From contig NZ_JABAID010000004.1 in the NCBI RefSeq assembly GCF_012641335.1, forward strand, positions 46,396 through 110,395: 64,000 nt of DNA, in the 5' to 3' direction. Below are positions 44,511 through 52,913 of the stretch, one piece after another. The notes below the pieces were generated by a model that saw only the letters and a program-made list of their open reading frames with translations, had not been told where the DNA came from and made no database searches. The stretch's first letter is position 1. Every line of letters begins with the position of its first letter. The translations under genes and the position numbers were made by a program. Origin of the DNA: Novosphingobium sp. ERN07 (GTDB lineage: Bacteria; Pseudomonadota; Alphaproteobacteria; Sphingomonadales; Sphingomonadaceae).

Positions 44511-46448
44511 TCACCCGTTCGGATGGTAGAAATCATAGACCGTCTGCGCCACCGCACCGCTGACGCCGGGTGCCCGCTGAAGGTCTTCGAGGCTGGCCGC
44601 ACGCACTTTTCCGGCGGTGCCGAAGTGCAGCAACAGCGCCCTTTTCCGCGCAGGGCCAATGCCCGGAATCTCGTCGAGCGGGCTGGCCGTAATCGCCCGG
44701 CTGCGCTTGGCGCGGTGCGCGCCGATGGCGAAGCGGTGCACTTCATCGCGCATGTTCTGAAGGTGGAACAGGACCGGCGAATTTACGGGGAGCATCTTTT
44801 CGCGCCCGTCGGGAAAATGGAATACCTCGCGCCCCTCGCGCCCATGATGCGGCCCCTTGGCGATGGCGATCAGCGGCACGTCCTCGATGCCGAGTTCGCC
44901 CAGCGCATCCTTCACCGCCGACATCTGCCCCTTGCCGCCATCAATCAGCACAAGGTCGGGCCACATGCCGCTGTCACGATCCGGGTCTTCCTCTTGCGCT
45001 TTCCCGAAGCGGCGGGTCATCACTTCGCGCATCATGCCAAAATCGTCGTTGGTCTGTGCGGTCTTGATATTCCACTTGCGATATTGCGCTTTTACAAAGC
45101 CTTCCGGCCCCGCCACGATCATCGCGCCAAGGGCATTGGTGCCTTGGATATGGCTGTTATCGTAAACCTCGATCCGCTGCGGCACTTCGGGAAGTTCAAG
45201 AAATTCAGCCAGTTCGCGCATGACCTTGGCCTTGGTGCCGCTTTCCGCCATGCGCCGGTCCAGCGCTTCGACCGCGTTGCGCTGCGCCTGTTCCATCAGC
45301 CGCCGCCGGTCCCCGCGCTGGGGAACCGATATCTCGACTTTGCCGCCTGCACCTTCACACAGAGCCTCTGCCAGCAGTTCTGCTTCCGGCAGTTCACGAT
45401 CCACAAGGATCAGGCGCGCCGGGGGCACCTCTTCATAGAACTGCGCGAGGAAGGCGGTCATCACTTCCTCTTCCGAAAGCCCTTCGGTGTGGCTGGGGAA
45501 GAAGGCGCGGTGGCCCCAGTTCTGGCCGCCACGGATGAAGAAGGCCTGCACCGCCACCTGCCCGCCCTTTACCGCCATCGCAAAGACATCGGCATTGCCG
45601 ACGCCTTCGGCATTGATCGCCTGACTACCCTGAATGAACGTGGCGGCGCGCAACCGGTCGCGCAGCATGGCGGCGCGTTCAAAGTCCAGCGCTTCGGCGG
45701 CGTCCTGCATCTGCGCTTCGATCTCGCGCTGCACCGCGCCCGATTTGCCGCCAAGGAAATCCTTCGCCTGCCGCACCAGTTCGCCGTAATCCTCAGGCGT
45801 GATGCGGTCTACACAGGGGGCCGAACAGCGGCGGATCTGGTAGAGCAGGCAGGGCCGGTCACGCCGCGCCATGAAACCATCGTTGCAACTGCGCAAAAGG
45901 AACAGCTTTTGCAGCGCGTTGATCGTGGTGTTCACGCTGCCGGCGCTGGCGAAGGGGCCGTAATAATTGCCCTTCGCCTTGCGCGCGCCGCGATGCTTGG
46001 TGATGCGCGGAAACGCATGATCGCCGCGCAAGAGGATGAACGGAAACGATTTATCATCGCGCAGCAGCACGTTGTAGGGCGGGCGGAAGCGCTTGATCAG
46101 TTGGGCTTCCAGCAGCAGCGCCTCTGCTTCGGAATTGGTGGTGACGATGGTCATGCTGCGCGTCTGGCTGACCATGCGGCGCAGGCGATTGGGCAAGCGT
46201 TCAACCTGCGTGTAGTTGGCCACGCGGTTCTTCAGCGCGCGCGCCTTGCCCACATAGAGCACATCGCCCTTTGCATCCTGCATCCGGTAGACGCCGGGCT
46301 TGGGCTTGAGCGTGTTCACCGTATCGCGGATGACCGATACGCCCAGTTCGATATCGGGCTTGTCCGATCCGCGCACGGTGGTGGACGCGCGATCCTCCTG
46401 AAAGCGGTCGATATCACGGTCAGGCGGGGATGCGGGCTTGCGGGCCAT
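44511..46448 (-). CDS. uvrC: Excinuclease ABC subunit C
   Basis: A 645-residue nucleotide-excision repair nuclease. The N-terminal GIY-YIG domain begins PGVYRMQDAKGDVLYVGKAR, an UVR motif lies in the middle (EIEAQMQDAAEALDFERAAM), the RNase H-like C-terminal nuclease includes DLVLIDGGKGQMSAVKDALG, and a helix-hairpin-helix pair ends the protein (LDEIPGIGPARKRALLLHFG). It makes both cuts around damage marked by UvrAB. Confidence 0.97.
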   Translation of the reverse strand: MARKPASPPDRDIDRFQEDRASTTVRGSDKPDIELGVSVIRDTVNTLKPKPGVYRMQDAKGDVLYVGKARALKNRVANYTQVERLPNRLRRMVSQTRSMTIVTTNSEAEALLLEAQLIKRFRPPYNVLLRDDKSFPFILLRGDHAFPRITKHRGARKAKGNYYGPFASAGSVNTTINALQKLFLLRSCNDGFMARRDRPCLLYQIRRCSAPCVDRITPEDYGELVRQAKDFLGGKSGAVQREIEAQMQDAAEALDFERAAMLRDRLRAATFIQGSQAINAEGVGNADVFAMAVKGGQVAVQAFFIRGGQNWGHRAFFPSHTEGLSEEEVMTAFLAQFYEEVPPARLILVDRELPEAELLAEALCEGAGGKVEISVPQRGDRRRLMEQAQRNAVEALDRRMAESGTKAKVMRELAEFLELPEVPQRIEVYDNSHIQGTNALGAMIVAGPEGFVKAQYRKWNIKTAQTNDDFGMMREVMTRRFGKAQEEDPDRDSGMWPDLVLIDGGKGQMSAVKDALGELGIEDVPLIAIAKGPHHGREGREVFHFPDGREKMLPVNSPVLFHLQNMRDEVHRFAIGAHRAKRSRAITASPLDEIPGIGPARKRALLLHFGTAGKVRAASLEDLQRAPGVSGAVAQTVYDFYHPNG

Positions 46449-46573
46449 AGGAGTGCAGATAGTCGCTCAACCGCCGCAAGCAATGGCAAAGCTTGCGCTT
46501 TCCACGATCTACTAAGGGCTTTTCCGCAGGGTCCGTTTCGGCGGTATTAGCGCGGTTGCGCGACAATTGGTGA

Positions 46574-46981
46574 ATGCCGTGGAAACTATCATCCCCTTCA
46601 GGAACGCGCAGCAGCGCCGTAGTGCCCGGACGCCGCGCCGACGCGCGCGTGCGCCTGCACATCCCGGCGCGGCTGGTGCTTCTGACGGGCACGCAACAGT
46701 GCTTTCTGGAAGACCTTTCGGTAACAGGCGCCGCGCTGATCCCGCAGGACAAATTGCCCGCAGAGGGCGCGTCGGCCATCTTGCAATGCGAACACATTGA
46801 AGCTTTCGGCATGGTCCGCTGGGCACGACACGGTCGCGTGGGGCTGATGTTCGACGAGAAGTTGCCGCTGGCACAAGTCGTATCGCTGCGCCACATCGCC
46901 GACAGCTATGAAGCCAACGAACGCGAACGCAATATGGAACGCGCGAGAGCGTGGGTTCAGGGGCGGTCGAAGATTTTGTAA
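46574..46981 (+). CDS. PilZ domain protein
   Basis: A 135-residue protein with a PilZ domain that binds cyclic di-GMP: the RxxxR part is RRADARVRLHIPARL and the D/NxSxxG part is EDLSVTGAAL. A short charged helical tail follows. Single-domain PilZ proteins pass c-di-GMP signals to motility, pilus or polysaccharide systems. It is divergent from uvrC, and no target is adjacent. Confidence 0.85.
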   Translation: MPWKLSSPSGTRSSAVVPGRRADARVRLHIPARLVLLTGTQQCFLEDLSVTGAALIPQDKLPAEGASAILQCEHIEAFGMVRWARHGRVGLMFDEKLPLAQVVSLRHIADSYEANERERNMERARAWVQGRSKIL

Positions 46982-47008
46982 GAGATTTCAGTGCGGTTGG
47001 TCAGCTCG

Positions 47009-47308
47009 TCATTCTGGCCAATCATCGGGTAGCCAGTTGCGCGACGTGTGGATGACACGGAGAATTGTCAGTGCGGTATCGTCTTCGCTGAGGGCATAGA
47101 CGATTACGTAAGGGAGCCGGCTAACCGATTTTTCGTAAGTCCCGGCAACGCGGCCTGGATGGCCGGTCGCGAAGTCGGCCAGAGCAACGCCAGTATCACG
47201 TATACGCTTCGCAACACGTCGTGCAGCAGCACGATTATCTTTTGCGATATGAACAACCTGATCTTCGAGATCATCCAGAGAGTCGTCCGACCACCGTACC
47301 TGCCTCAT
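47009..47308 (-). CDS. RelE/ParE-family toxin
   Basis: A 99-residue protein beginning MRQVRWSDDSLDDLEDQVVH. The family pattern W-x-x-x-A/S-x-x-D-L-x-x-I continues with ARRVAKRIRDTGVALADFAT, GHPGRVAGTYEKSVSRLPYV-IVYAL and ILRVIHTSRNW, the C-terminal R-x-x-H-x-x-R-x-W typical of ParE toxins, which poison gyrase. It lies 12 bases downstream of its antitoxin gene. Confidence 0.9.
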   Translation of the reverse strand: MRQVRWSDDSLDDLEDQVVHIAKDNRAAARRVAKRIRDTGVALADFATGHPGRVAGTYEKSVSRLPYVIVYALSEDDTALTILRVIHTSRNWLPDDWPE

Positions 47309-47320
47309 AGGGTACTCGCC

Positions 47321-47581
47321 CTATTCTACGTTGGCGCGTGCGGCTTCAATCGCCGCGTCGATCCGATCCATCGCTTCTTCATGCGGCGTCACTCTGCCCG
47401 CCGCCATATCAGCCAGCCCGCGCTGGATGCCTTCAATGATCTGCAGTTCGCGATTCACATAGGCTTCGACCGCATCTGCGGCGAGGTAGGACTTTGAACG
47501 GCGCGTGTTCTGCGCAAGGCGGCCCAGCTTTTCTTTGAGATCGGGCGTAACCCGGATCGTGATGGTCGTGCTGGCACCCAT
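47321..47581 (-). CDS. CopG/RHH-family antitoxin
   Basis: An 86-residue protein starting MGASTTITIRVTPDLKEKLG, a ribbon-helix-helix domain, followed by RRSKSYLAADAVEAYVNREL and a C-terminal toxin-binding tail. The ATG at 47581 has AAGGAGCGCAAA upstream; a longer frame to 47647 is rejected. The pair is presumably autoregulated by binding of the antitoxin to repeats just upstream. Confidence 0.9.
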   Translation of the reverse strand: MGASTTITIRVTPDLKEKLGRLAQNTRRSKSYLAADAVEAYVNRELQIIEGIQRGLADMAAGRVTPHEEAMDRIDAAIEAARANVE

Positions 47582-47604
47582 TTTGCGCTCCTTGTGGCAG
47601 GTGT

Positions 47605-47621
47605 ACACATGGTAACACATG
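47605..47621. promoter_or_regulatory. Candidate operator of the toxin-antitoxin pair
   Basis: ACACATG is repeated directly at 47605-47611 and 47615-47621, 10 bases apart, 24-40 bases upstream of the antitoxin start. Ribbon-helix-helix antitoxins bind such phased short repeats. Confidence 0.45.
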
Positions 47622-47654
47622 CGCTGGTGCTTGTCTTGTCCCTGCACGTCCGTC

Positions 47655-47700
47655 AGCCCTTGGGGCTACCGACTCCCCGTTTGCCCATCGAAAAACGGGG
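47655..47700. repeat. Dispersed double-hairpin repeat
   Basis: AGCCC-ttg-GGGCT (47655-47667) followed by CCCCGTTT (47675-47682) pairing with AAACGGGG (47693-47700). Layout and sequence resemble the hairpins at 7598-7646. It lies between the TonB-dependent receptor stop and the antitoxin gene. Confidence 0.6.
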
Positions 47701-47714
47701 CGGATTTGCGCCGA

Positions 47715-50270
47715 TCAAAACTGCTTGCGGAATTCAATCTCAAACACCGTGCCCCGCGCATCCTGATAGCCGGGCTGGTAGCGCAGGGGGACTGCGCCGG
47801 TATCGTCGGTCACGCGCTGCTGGGCGTTGAAGATGTTCTCGACCGAGAACGAGACGCGCGAGCCTTTGAGGAAGGGCACTTTCTCAACCAGCTTTGCCTT
47901 GCGGCCAAGGTCGGCAAAGAGGCGCATATCGAAGGTGGCAATCGGGGCGAAGCGCAGTGTGGTGGAGCCGGGCAAGCCACTGGCGTCGATGCGCGAACCG
48001 CCGGTGTAGCTGCCGCTGAAGCGCAGGCCGAAGCCGCGATAGAAACCGCCGCCTTCCATCTCTATCGCATGGCGGGCAACGCCGCTGGAGATCGCATCAC
48101 CTTCAAGCAGATTGAGCACAGTGCCGCCGGGTGCGATCTGCACCGATTCCTGAAAGCGCACGGTGTGGAAGATCGAAAGGTTCCAGCGCCCGCGGCCGTC
48201 GAAGCCGCCCGGTCCGCCACGCGGCCCGCCCCCCCCGCCGGGGGGGACACCTGCGCCGGCGCGCGGTGCGCCACCGGGAGGCGGTCCGCCTGCGCCCGGC
48301 GGCGGACCACCGGCAGCGCCCATCATCCGCCCCATTGGGCCACGCTGCTGCGCCATCGCAGGATCGGGAGTTCCGAAATTGCCCGATAGATTGAGGCCGT
48401 AGCGCAGACGCGAGCCTTTCTCTTCGGCGAAGGTGACCGAGCTTTGATCGACCGAAATGATGCGGCCATCAGCATCGCGAATAACGCGGCCGGGGAATGC
48501 CGCTTCGACTTCGGAGGTCAACAGCGGGAAGCTGTTGGTGGTATTGGTGGAGCGATTGCGGAAATATTCCGCGATGAAGCTTGAATCCTTGAGGAACGGC
48601 AGGCTCCAGTTGAGGCCGAATTTCCAGTCGCGCTGGCGTTCTTTCACAAGGTTCGGGTTGCCGCCGGAAATGACCGTGGCCAGCACCGTTTCGCCGCGCG
48701 AAAAATCGTAGATCGATACATTCTGCGTCACCGTGGTCGGCCCGCCCAGCGCGCTGAGGCCCGGCGCCTTGTCCGCCGCGACATAGCTTGCCTGAAGCGA
48801 CAGCGTTTCGGTGGGGCGATAGGTCAATCCGCCGCCCCAATTATAAAGCGTGCCGAAATCCGACAGGTGATGCACTTCAGCGTTGGCGTTGAGCGAAAGA
48901 TCCCCAATCCCTGCACCAAAACCTTCCTTGCGGCTGGTGATCGGCATATCGAGGCTGAACCCGGCCTGCGCATCGCCGCGCTTCAGATTGATCGTGCCGG
49001 TGCTGCTGCGCGTGTCGGTGCTTTCGATGCCGGAATAATCGAACCCGGCTTTCACCGTCAGCGCCACTTCGCCGCCGGGCAGGCGCATGGGTCGCCCGGT
49101 CAGGGTGGCGAGGCTGGTCAGCGAATCAGTTTTGGACAGAGCGCGGTCAGCCACGCCGGGGATGATGGCGCTGGCCGGAAGCGCGCCCGACGCGGTGAGC
49201 GATCCGGCATCGACTAGCGCCTGCAGGCCCGAAAGATCGGCGCGGTTATCAATCGTGCTTTTCGTTTCAACATGCCCCGCATCCGCGGTGAGGGCGAGAT
49301 TCCAGCTTCCGAGCGGTTTGTTGAGCGCAGCCCCCGCTTGGAGCGTGGTGGTCTGCCGACGCGTGGTGATGGGGGCCGGATCGAGCGTGGTGCGGCTGAA
49401 GCTGCCGGTGGAATCGGTTAGCGTTACGGTGTTCAAGCCATTGAGCGTGCGCGAATTGTCCCGCTGTGCCAGCAGGTTGACGCTCAGGCCAGCACCTGCA
49501 CCCAACGCGCGGGCAAGCGTTGCGTTGATCTGGGCCGACTTCGTATCGCCAAGCAACGTGCGATAGTCTGCCGCTGCCGGATCGCCCGCGACCAGCGCCT
49601 CCGATGTGGCGGGCTGGACGATGTTGCGCTCCGCTTCGGTCAGCGGGCTGGTGTCTTCCAGCTTGCCGGTAATGTTGATGCGATTGCCATTGGCAATCTT
49701 GGTCAGCGTGACTTCCTGCTCCCACTCGGTGAAGCCGCCACCGCTGGGCACGCGAAACTCGGTTTCGCTGCCAACACTGCTGAAATTGTTCTTGAGGATG
49801 AAGTTGACCACGCGCTGATCGGGGCGATAGCCATATTGCAGCGCGACTTCTTCGGGCAGGATTTCCATACGCCGGATCGCTTCGGGCGGGATGCCGCGCA
49901 TTTCCCGGAAGCCCGAAATGCGCATTCCGTTCAACAGGACCACCGGCCCGCCGCTGCCGCGCCCGCGCCCCGATCCGGTTTGCGGGGCCAGCGAGGCGAG
50001 GAGTTCCTGCAGCGATCCCGCGCCGTAGGACGCGATGGCCTCTTCATCCAGCACGGCAATGGGCGGCTGCGTTGTATCGACCTGCCCTTTGATGCGCGTG
50101 GCGACGACAAGTATCTGACCGGGTTCGGCAACGATCTGTTCTTCTTCGTCGGTGGGGTCGACCGTTTCCTGCGCGGCGTCGTCTGTTCCCGCCGTAACAT
50201 CCCGTGCCAGTGCGGGGTTCGCCACTGCAAGACAGAAGGCCAAAGCTGCCAGCGATGTCGCTGCTCTCAT
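47715..50270 (-). CDS. TonB-dependent outer-membrane receptor with Gly/Pro-rich insert
   Basis: An 851-residue receptor. The signal peptide (MRAATSLAALAFCLAVANPA, cleaved after ALA) precedes an acidic stretch, a plug domain (PPIAVLDEEAIASYGAGSLQ to ILPEEVALQYGYRPDQRVVN) and a beta-barrel ending in phenylalanine (FEIEFRKQF). Residues about 637-695 are an unusual run of Gly, Pro, Arg and Met (GGPPPGAGGPPPGGAPRAGA in the middle), likely an extended loop. The ligand is unknown. The frame is open 80 codons further, but the start at 50270 gives a proper signal peptide. Confidence 0.88.
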   Translation of the reverse strand: MRAATSLAALAFCLAVANPALARDVTAGTDDAAQETVDPTDEEEQIVAEPGQILVVATRIKGQVDTTQPPIAVLDEEAIASYGAGSLQELLASLAPQTGSGRGRGSGGPVVLLNGMRISGFREMRGIPPEAIRRMEILPEEVALQYGYRPDQRVVNFILKNNFSSVGSETEFRVPSGGGFTEWEQEVTLTKIANGNRINITGKLEDTSPLTEAERNIVQPATSEALVAGDPAAADYRTLLGDTKSAQINATLARALGAGAGLSVNLLAQRDNSRTLNGLNTVTLTDSTGSFSRTTLDPAPITTRRQTTTLQAGAALNKPLGSWNLALTADAGHVETKSTIDNRADLSGLQALVDAGSLTASGALPASAIIPGVADRALSKTDSLTSLATLTGRPMRLPGGEVALTVKAGFDYSGIESTDTRSSTGTINLKRGDAQAGFSLDMPITSRKEGFGAGIGDLSLNANAEVHHLSDFGTLYNWGGGLTYRPTETLSLQASYVAADKAPGLSALGGPTTVTQNVSIYDFSRGETVLATVISGGNPNLVKERQRDWKFGLNWSLPFLKDSSFIAEYFRNRSTNTTNSFPLLTSEVEAAFPGRVIRDADGRIISVDQSSVTFAEEKGSRLRYGLNLSGNFGTPDPAMAQQRGPMGRMMGAAGGPPPGAGGPPPGGAPRAGAGVPPGGGGGPRGGPGGFDGRGRWNLSIFHTVRFQESVQIAPGGTVLNLLEGDAISSGVARHAIEMEGGGFYRGFGLRFSGSYTGGSRIDASGLPGSTTLRFAPIATFDMRLFADLGRKAKLVEKVPFLKGSRVSFSVENIFNAQQRVTDDTGAVPLRYQPGYQDARGTVFEIEFRKQF

Positions 50271-50566
50271 GTTCACAATCACAACCCTTGATAGTTCGAG
50301 CCGGCATTTGGATCGGCACGTTTCAGGCTTCTGGTGGGGAAAAGCCTTGTTGCGAACAATCCGCATTTGGTAACAGATTGTCGCACTGCAACATAACTCG
50401 CGACATGGCGGGAGTTTCCTGAACCGGGAATGGCCCGATTTGCTGCCCCCTTTCCTTTTGCGGCAAGCAGGGCTATGGGCGGCGCGGAATCCTTCGCGCA
50501 CGGATCGCATCCGGTGATTCCTGCGTTCTCACAGAATACTCACACATAAGGCATTCGAAACCGCCG

Positions 50567-50812
50567 ATGGCGAAAGAAGAACTCCTCGAAATGCGCGGCC
50601 AGGTGGTAGAACTTCTGCCCAACGCCATGTTCCGCGTCCGCCTCGAAAACGACCATGAGATCCTCGGCCATACCGCTGGCAAGATGCGCAAGAACCGCAT
50701 CCGCGTACTGGTTGGCGATGAAGTGCTGGTCGAACTGACCCCTTACGATCTGACCAAGGGCCGCATTACCTATCGCTTCATGCCCGGTCGCAGCGGTCCC
50801 GGCGGCTTTTGA
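50567..50812 (+). CDS. infA: Translation initiation factor IF-1
   Basis: An 81-residue protein; [20 protein letters not shown] and the [20 protein letters not shown] block are the highly conserved IF-1 core. The last nine residues (PGRSGPGGF) extend beyond the usual 72-residue length. Upstream, 50271-50566 is a 296-base gap holding the infA and receptor promoters; I see no gene or clear motif in it. The stop overlaps the maf start (TGATG). Confidence 0.97.
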   Translation: MAKEELLEMRGQVVELLPNAMFRVRLENDHEILGHTAGKMRKNRIRVLVGDEVLVELTPYDLTKGRITYRFMPGRSGPGGF

Positions 50813-51420
50813 TGGCGGGCGACGCATCGCCTGCCTCCCCTTCCTCTCCCGAACTGGTACTGGCTTCTGCCAGTCCACGGCGACTTGAGCTTTTGGGCCG
50901 TCTGGGCATCAGCCCGGCCCGCGTCGTCGCTACCGACATCGACGAATCCCCCCTGAAGGGCGAACGCCCGCGCGACCACGCGGTGCGGCTTGCTGCCGAA
51001 AAGGCGCGCGCTGCGGCACGGCTTGCACCGGGCTGCCTTATCCTTGCGGGCGATACCGTGGTCGGCGCGGGCGCGCGCATCCTGCCCAAGGCCGAAGACG
51101 AAGCGACCGCGCGGGCCTGCCTAGCGCTGCTTTCGGGCAAGCGGCATCGGGTGTTCTCTGCCATCGCGGTGATCCGGCCCGATGGCACCCTGCGCGAGGC
51201 ACTGTCTGAAACGATCGTGCGGTTCAAGCGGCTGTCGGCAGAAGAGATCGAGAGCTACATCGCTGGCGGCGAATGGCACGGCAAGGCTGGCGGCTATGCC
51301 ATACAGGGCAGTGCCGAAGGCTTCTGCGACTGGCTTTCGGGCAGCCATTCGGGCGTTGTGGGCCTGCCACTGTATGAAACGCGCCGGTTGCTGAAGGCGG
51401 CGAGTCTCCATGTCGGCTGA
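50812..51420 (+). CDS. maf: Maf-family nucleotide pyrophosphatase
   Basis: A 202-residue protein with the Maf signature LVLASASPRRLELLGRLGIS, DESPLKGERPRDHAVRLAAE-KA, ILAGDTVVGAGARILPKAED and YIAGGEWHGKAGGYAIQGSA. Maf proteins hydrolyse non-canonical or canonical nucleoside triphosphates such as dTTP or UTP and are linked to septum control. It overlaps both infA and the RNase gene, forming infA-maf-RNase-yacG. Confidence 0.93.
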   Translation: MAGDASPASPSSPELVLASASPRRLELLGRLGISPARVVATDIDESPLKGERPRDHAVRLAAEKARAAARLAPGCLILAGDTVVGAGARILPKAEDEATARACLALLSGKRHRVFSAIAVIRPDGTLREALSETIVRFKRLSAEEIESYIAGGEWHGKAGGYAIQGSAEGFCDWLSGSHSGVVGLPLYETRRLLKAASLHVG

Positions 51421-52402
51421 ATGGCTCTACGAAGCGGGAATCGCTGAAGAGCGCGCGATTCTGGTGTCGGACGGGGCGATCCTGTCTGCGCGCGTCGAAT
51501 GGGGCGAAGGTTTGCGTCCCGGCCTTGTCGCCGAAGTCCGGCTGGCAAAGCGCCATGCGGGCACACGGCGCGGCGTGGTGCGGTTTGATGACGGGGCGGA
51601 GGCTCTGATCGACCAGCTTGCGCGCGAGACGACAGAGGGCGCGCGCCTGATGGTGCGCGTGATGCGCGCCGCGATTGCCGAGAAGGGCCGCGCGAAGCTG
51701 CCTGTGGTTCGCCCTGCCCCCGGTGAAGCCCCTCGCCCCGCGCCCACCCTGCGCGAAGAGATCGAGGCCACAGGCGCTACGGTGCGCGTGCTGCCCGCCA
51801 CCAGCAAGGCCTTTGCCGCGAACGGGTGGGACGAACTGATCGAACAGGCCCAGACTGGCGAGATTGCCTTTCCCGGCGGCGCGGTGATCGTCACCCCCAC
51901 CCCCGCCATGACCCTGATCGACATCGACGGCGCGCTGCCTCCGCTCAAGCTGGCGCTGGCTGCGGTCGATGCGATTGCCGATGCGATGCACCGCATGGAC
52001 ATCGGCGGCAACGTGGGCATCGATTTCCCCACCCTGGCCGACAAGAAGGACCGCCAGCAGGTGGACAAGGCGCTGGCAGATGCCCTGATCGACTGGACGG
52101 GCGAACGCACCGGCATGAACGGTTTCGGCTTCGTCCAACTGGTTTCGCGGCTTGAGCGACCCTCGCTGATAGCGCGGATGGCACGCCATCCCGCAGGAGC
52201 CGCTGCGCGCGTGCTGCTGCGTCAGGCAGAGCGCGTAGAAGAGCCAGGCGCACTGCTGCTGACCGCCAATCCGCGCGTGCTGCATGCTCTGCAGCCTGCC
52301 TGGGAGGCCGAACTGGCTCGACGCACCGGACGCACCGTGCAGCGCAAGGCCGACCCCACGCTTGCGCTCCACAGCGCTTTCGCGCAGGCCGTGCCGGCAT
52401 GA
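51410..52402 (+). CDS. Short ribonuclease E/G-family protein
   Basis: A 330-residue protein related to the catalytic part of RNase E/G. The DNase-I-like catalytic region is visible in MTLIDIDGALPPLKLALAAV (usual D of the metal site) and GNVGIDFPTLADKKDRQQVD (second D), and GFGFVQLVSRLERPSL follows. It lacks the S1-plus-linker and zinc-link regions of full RNase E, as in the short version found next to maf in sphingomonads. It probably processes RNA. It overlaps maf by 11 bases and yacG by four. Confidence 0.8.
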   Translation: MSAEWLYEAGIAEERAILVSDGAILSARVEWGEGLRPGLVAEVRLAKRHAGTRRGVVRFDDGAEALIDQLARETTEGARLMVRVMRAAIAEKGRAKLPVVRPAPGEAPRPAPTLREEIEATGATVRVLPATSKAFAANGWDELIEQAQTGEIAFPGGAVIVTPTPAMTLIDIDGALPPLKLALAAVDAIADAMHRMDIGGNVGIDFPTLADKKDRQQVDKALADALIDWTGERTGMNGFGFVQLVSRLERPSLIARMARHPAGAAARVLLRQAERVEEPGALLLTANPRVLHALQPAWEAELARRTGRTVQRKADPTLALHSAFAQAVPA

Positions 52403-52563
52403 CGACACCCTCGATCAGACGCTGCCCGATTTGCCGCAAACCGCGCGTGGAAGAACATAGCCCCTTCTGCTCTACCCGCTGCCGTTACCGCGATCTGGTG
52501 CGCTGGCTGGAAGATGGCTACGCCCTGCCCGGCCGTCCGGCGGAAGAAGATCCACAGGACTGA
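52399..52563 (+). CDS. yacG: Zinc-binding DNA gyrase inhibitor YacG
   Basis: A 54-residue protein, MTTPSIRRCPICRKPRVEEH followed by SPFCSTRCRYRDLVRWLEDG. The four cysteines CPIC and CSTRC bind zinc as in E. coli YacG, which inhibits DNA gyrase. It starts in the stop of the RNase gene (ATGA) and ends at 52563. Confidence 0.9.
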   Translation: MTTPSIRRCPICRKPRVEEHSPFCSTRCRYRDLVRWLEDGYALPGRPAEEDPQD

Positions 52564-52672
52564 CGATTACGCAAAAAATTCATGCAAGAGGACTTGCCAA
52601 GCCCGCGCCGCTTCGCCATAGGCGCGCTTCCAAACGCGACGGACCGCTTCAAAGCCGGTCCATCTGCAGGAT

Positions 52673-52748
52673 GCCTGGGTAGCTCAGTTGGTAGAGCACG
52701 TGACTGAAAATCACGGTGTCGGCGGTTCGATCCCGTCCCCAGGCACCA
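52673..52748 (+). tRNA. tRNA-Phe (GAA)
   Basis: A 76-base cloverleaf: acceptor GCCTGGG/CCCAGGC, D-arm GCTC...GAGC, anticodon stem CGTGA/TCACG with loop CTGAAAA (anticodon GAA), variable loop GTGTC, T-arm GGCGG-TTCGATC-CCGTC, discriminator A and encoded CCA. It is the integration target of the island that follows; its 3' end is partly repeated at 63273-63287. Confidence 0.97.
52733..52748. other. attL of the island (3' end of tRNA-Phe)
   Basis: CCGTCCCCAGGCACCA at the tRNA 3' end. A near copy lacking one G, CCGTCCCCAGCACCA, lies at 63273-63287. This is how tyrosine integrases that use tRNA 3' ends leave direct repeats at the edges of an insertion. Confidence 0.65.
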
Positions 52749-52861
52749 CCGGACCATCCGCCACCATCCGCTAAAAGTTGAAAAAATGGCTGAAATCTGC
52801 CATTTTCACCATCGGCCTAACCGCTGATGTCCGCCTTTGCGCGCCTCTAATCGGGCGATTC

Positions 52862-52912
52862 TGGGGGCCACCGTGGGGGCCACTTTGAAACCGGCAAAAG
52901 GCGTGGCCCCCA
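52862..52912. repeat. Integrase arm-type repeats at the left end
   Basis: TGGGGGCCAC at 52862-52871 and 52874-52883 (12 bases apart), plus an exact inverted copy GTGGCCCCCA at 52903-52912, ending one base before the integrase ATG. Such repeats fit binding sites for the integrase's N-terminal arm domain; the inverted copy over the ribosome binding site could give self-repression. Confidence 0.65.
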
Positions 52913-52913
52913 A

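Noticed and set aside
44466..46550. A 694-codon open frame on the plus strand opposite uvrC
   Set aside because: uvrC on the minus strand has all family motifs. The long opposite frame results from G/C-rich third positions and has no recognisable domain.
48230..48250. C-run in the TonB-dependent receptor as a frameshift
   Set aside because: The frame stays open on both sides and the Gly/Pro-rich translation is continuous, so no frameshift is present in this sequence.
50271..50510. 80-codon upstream extension of the TonB-dependent receptor
   Set aside because: It would place the signal peptide inside the protein. The extension is rich in Cys, Arg and Lys and looks non-coding.
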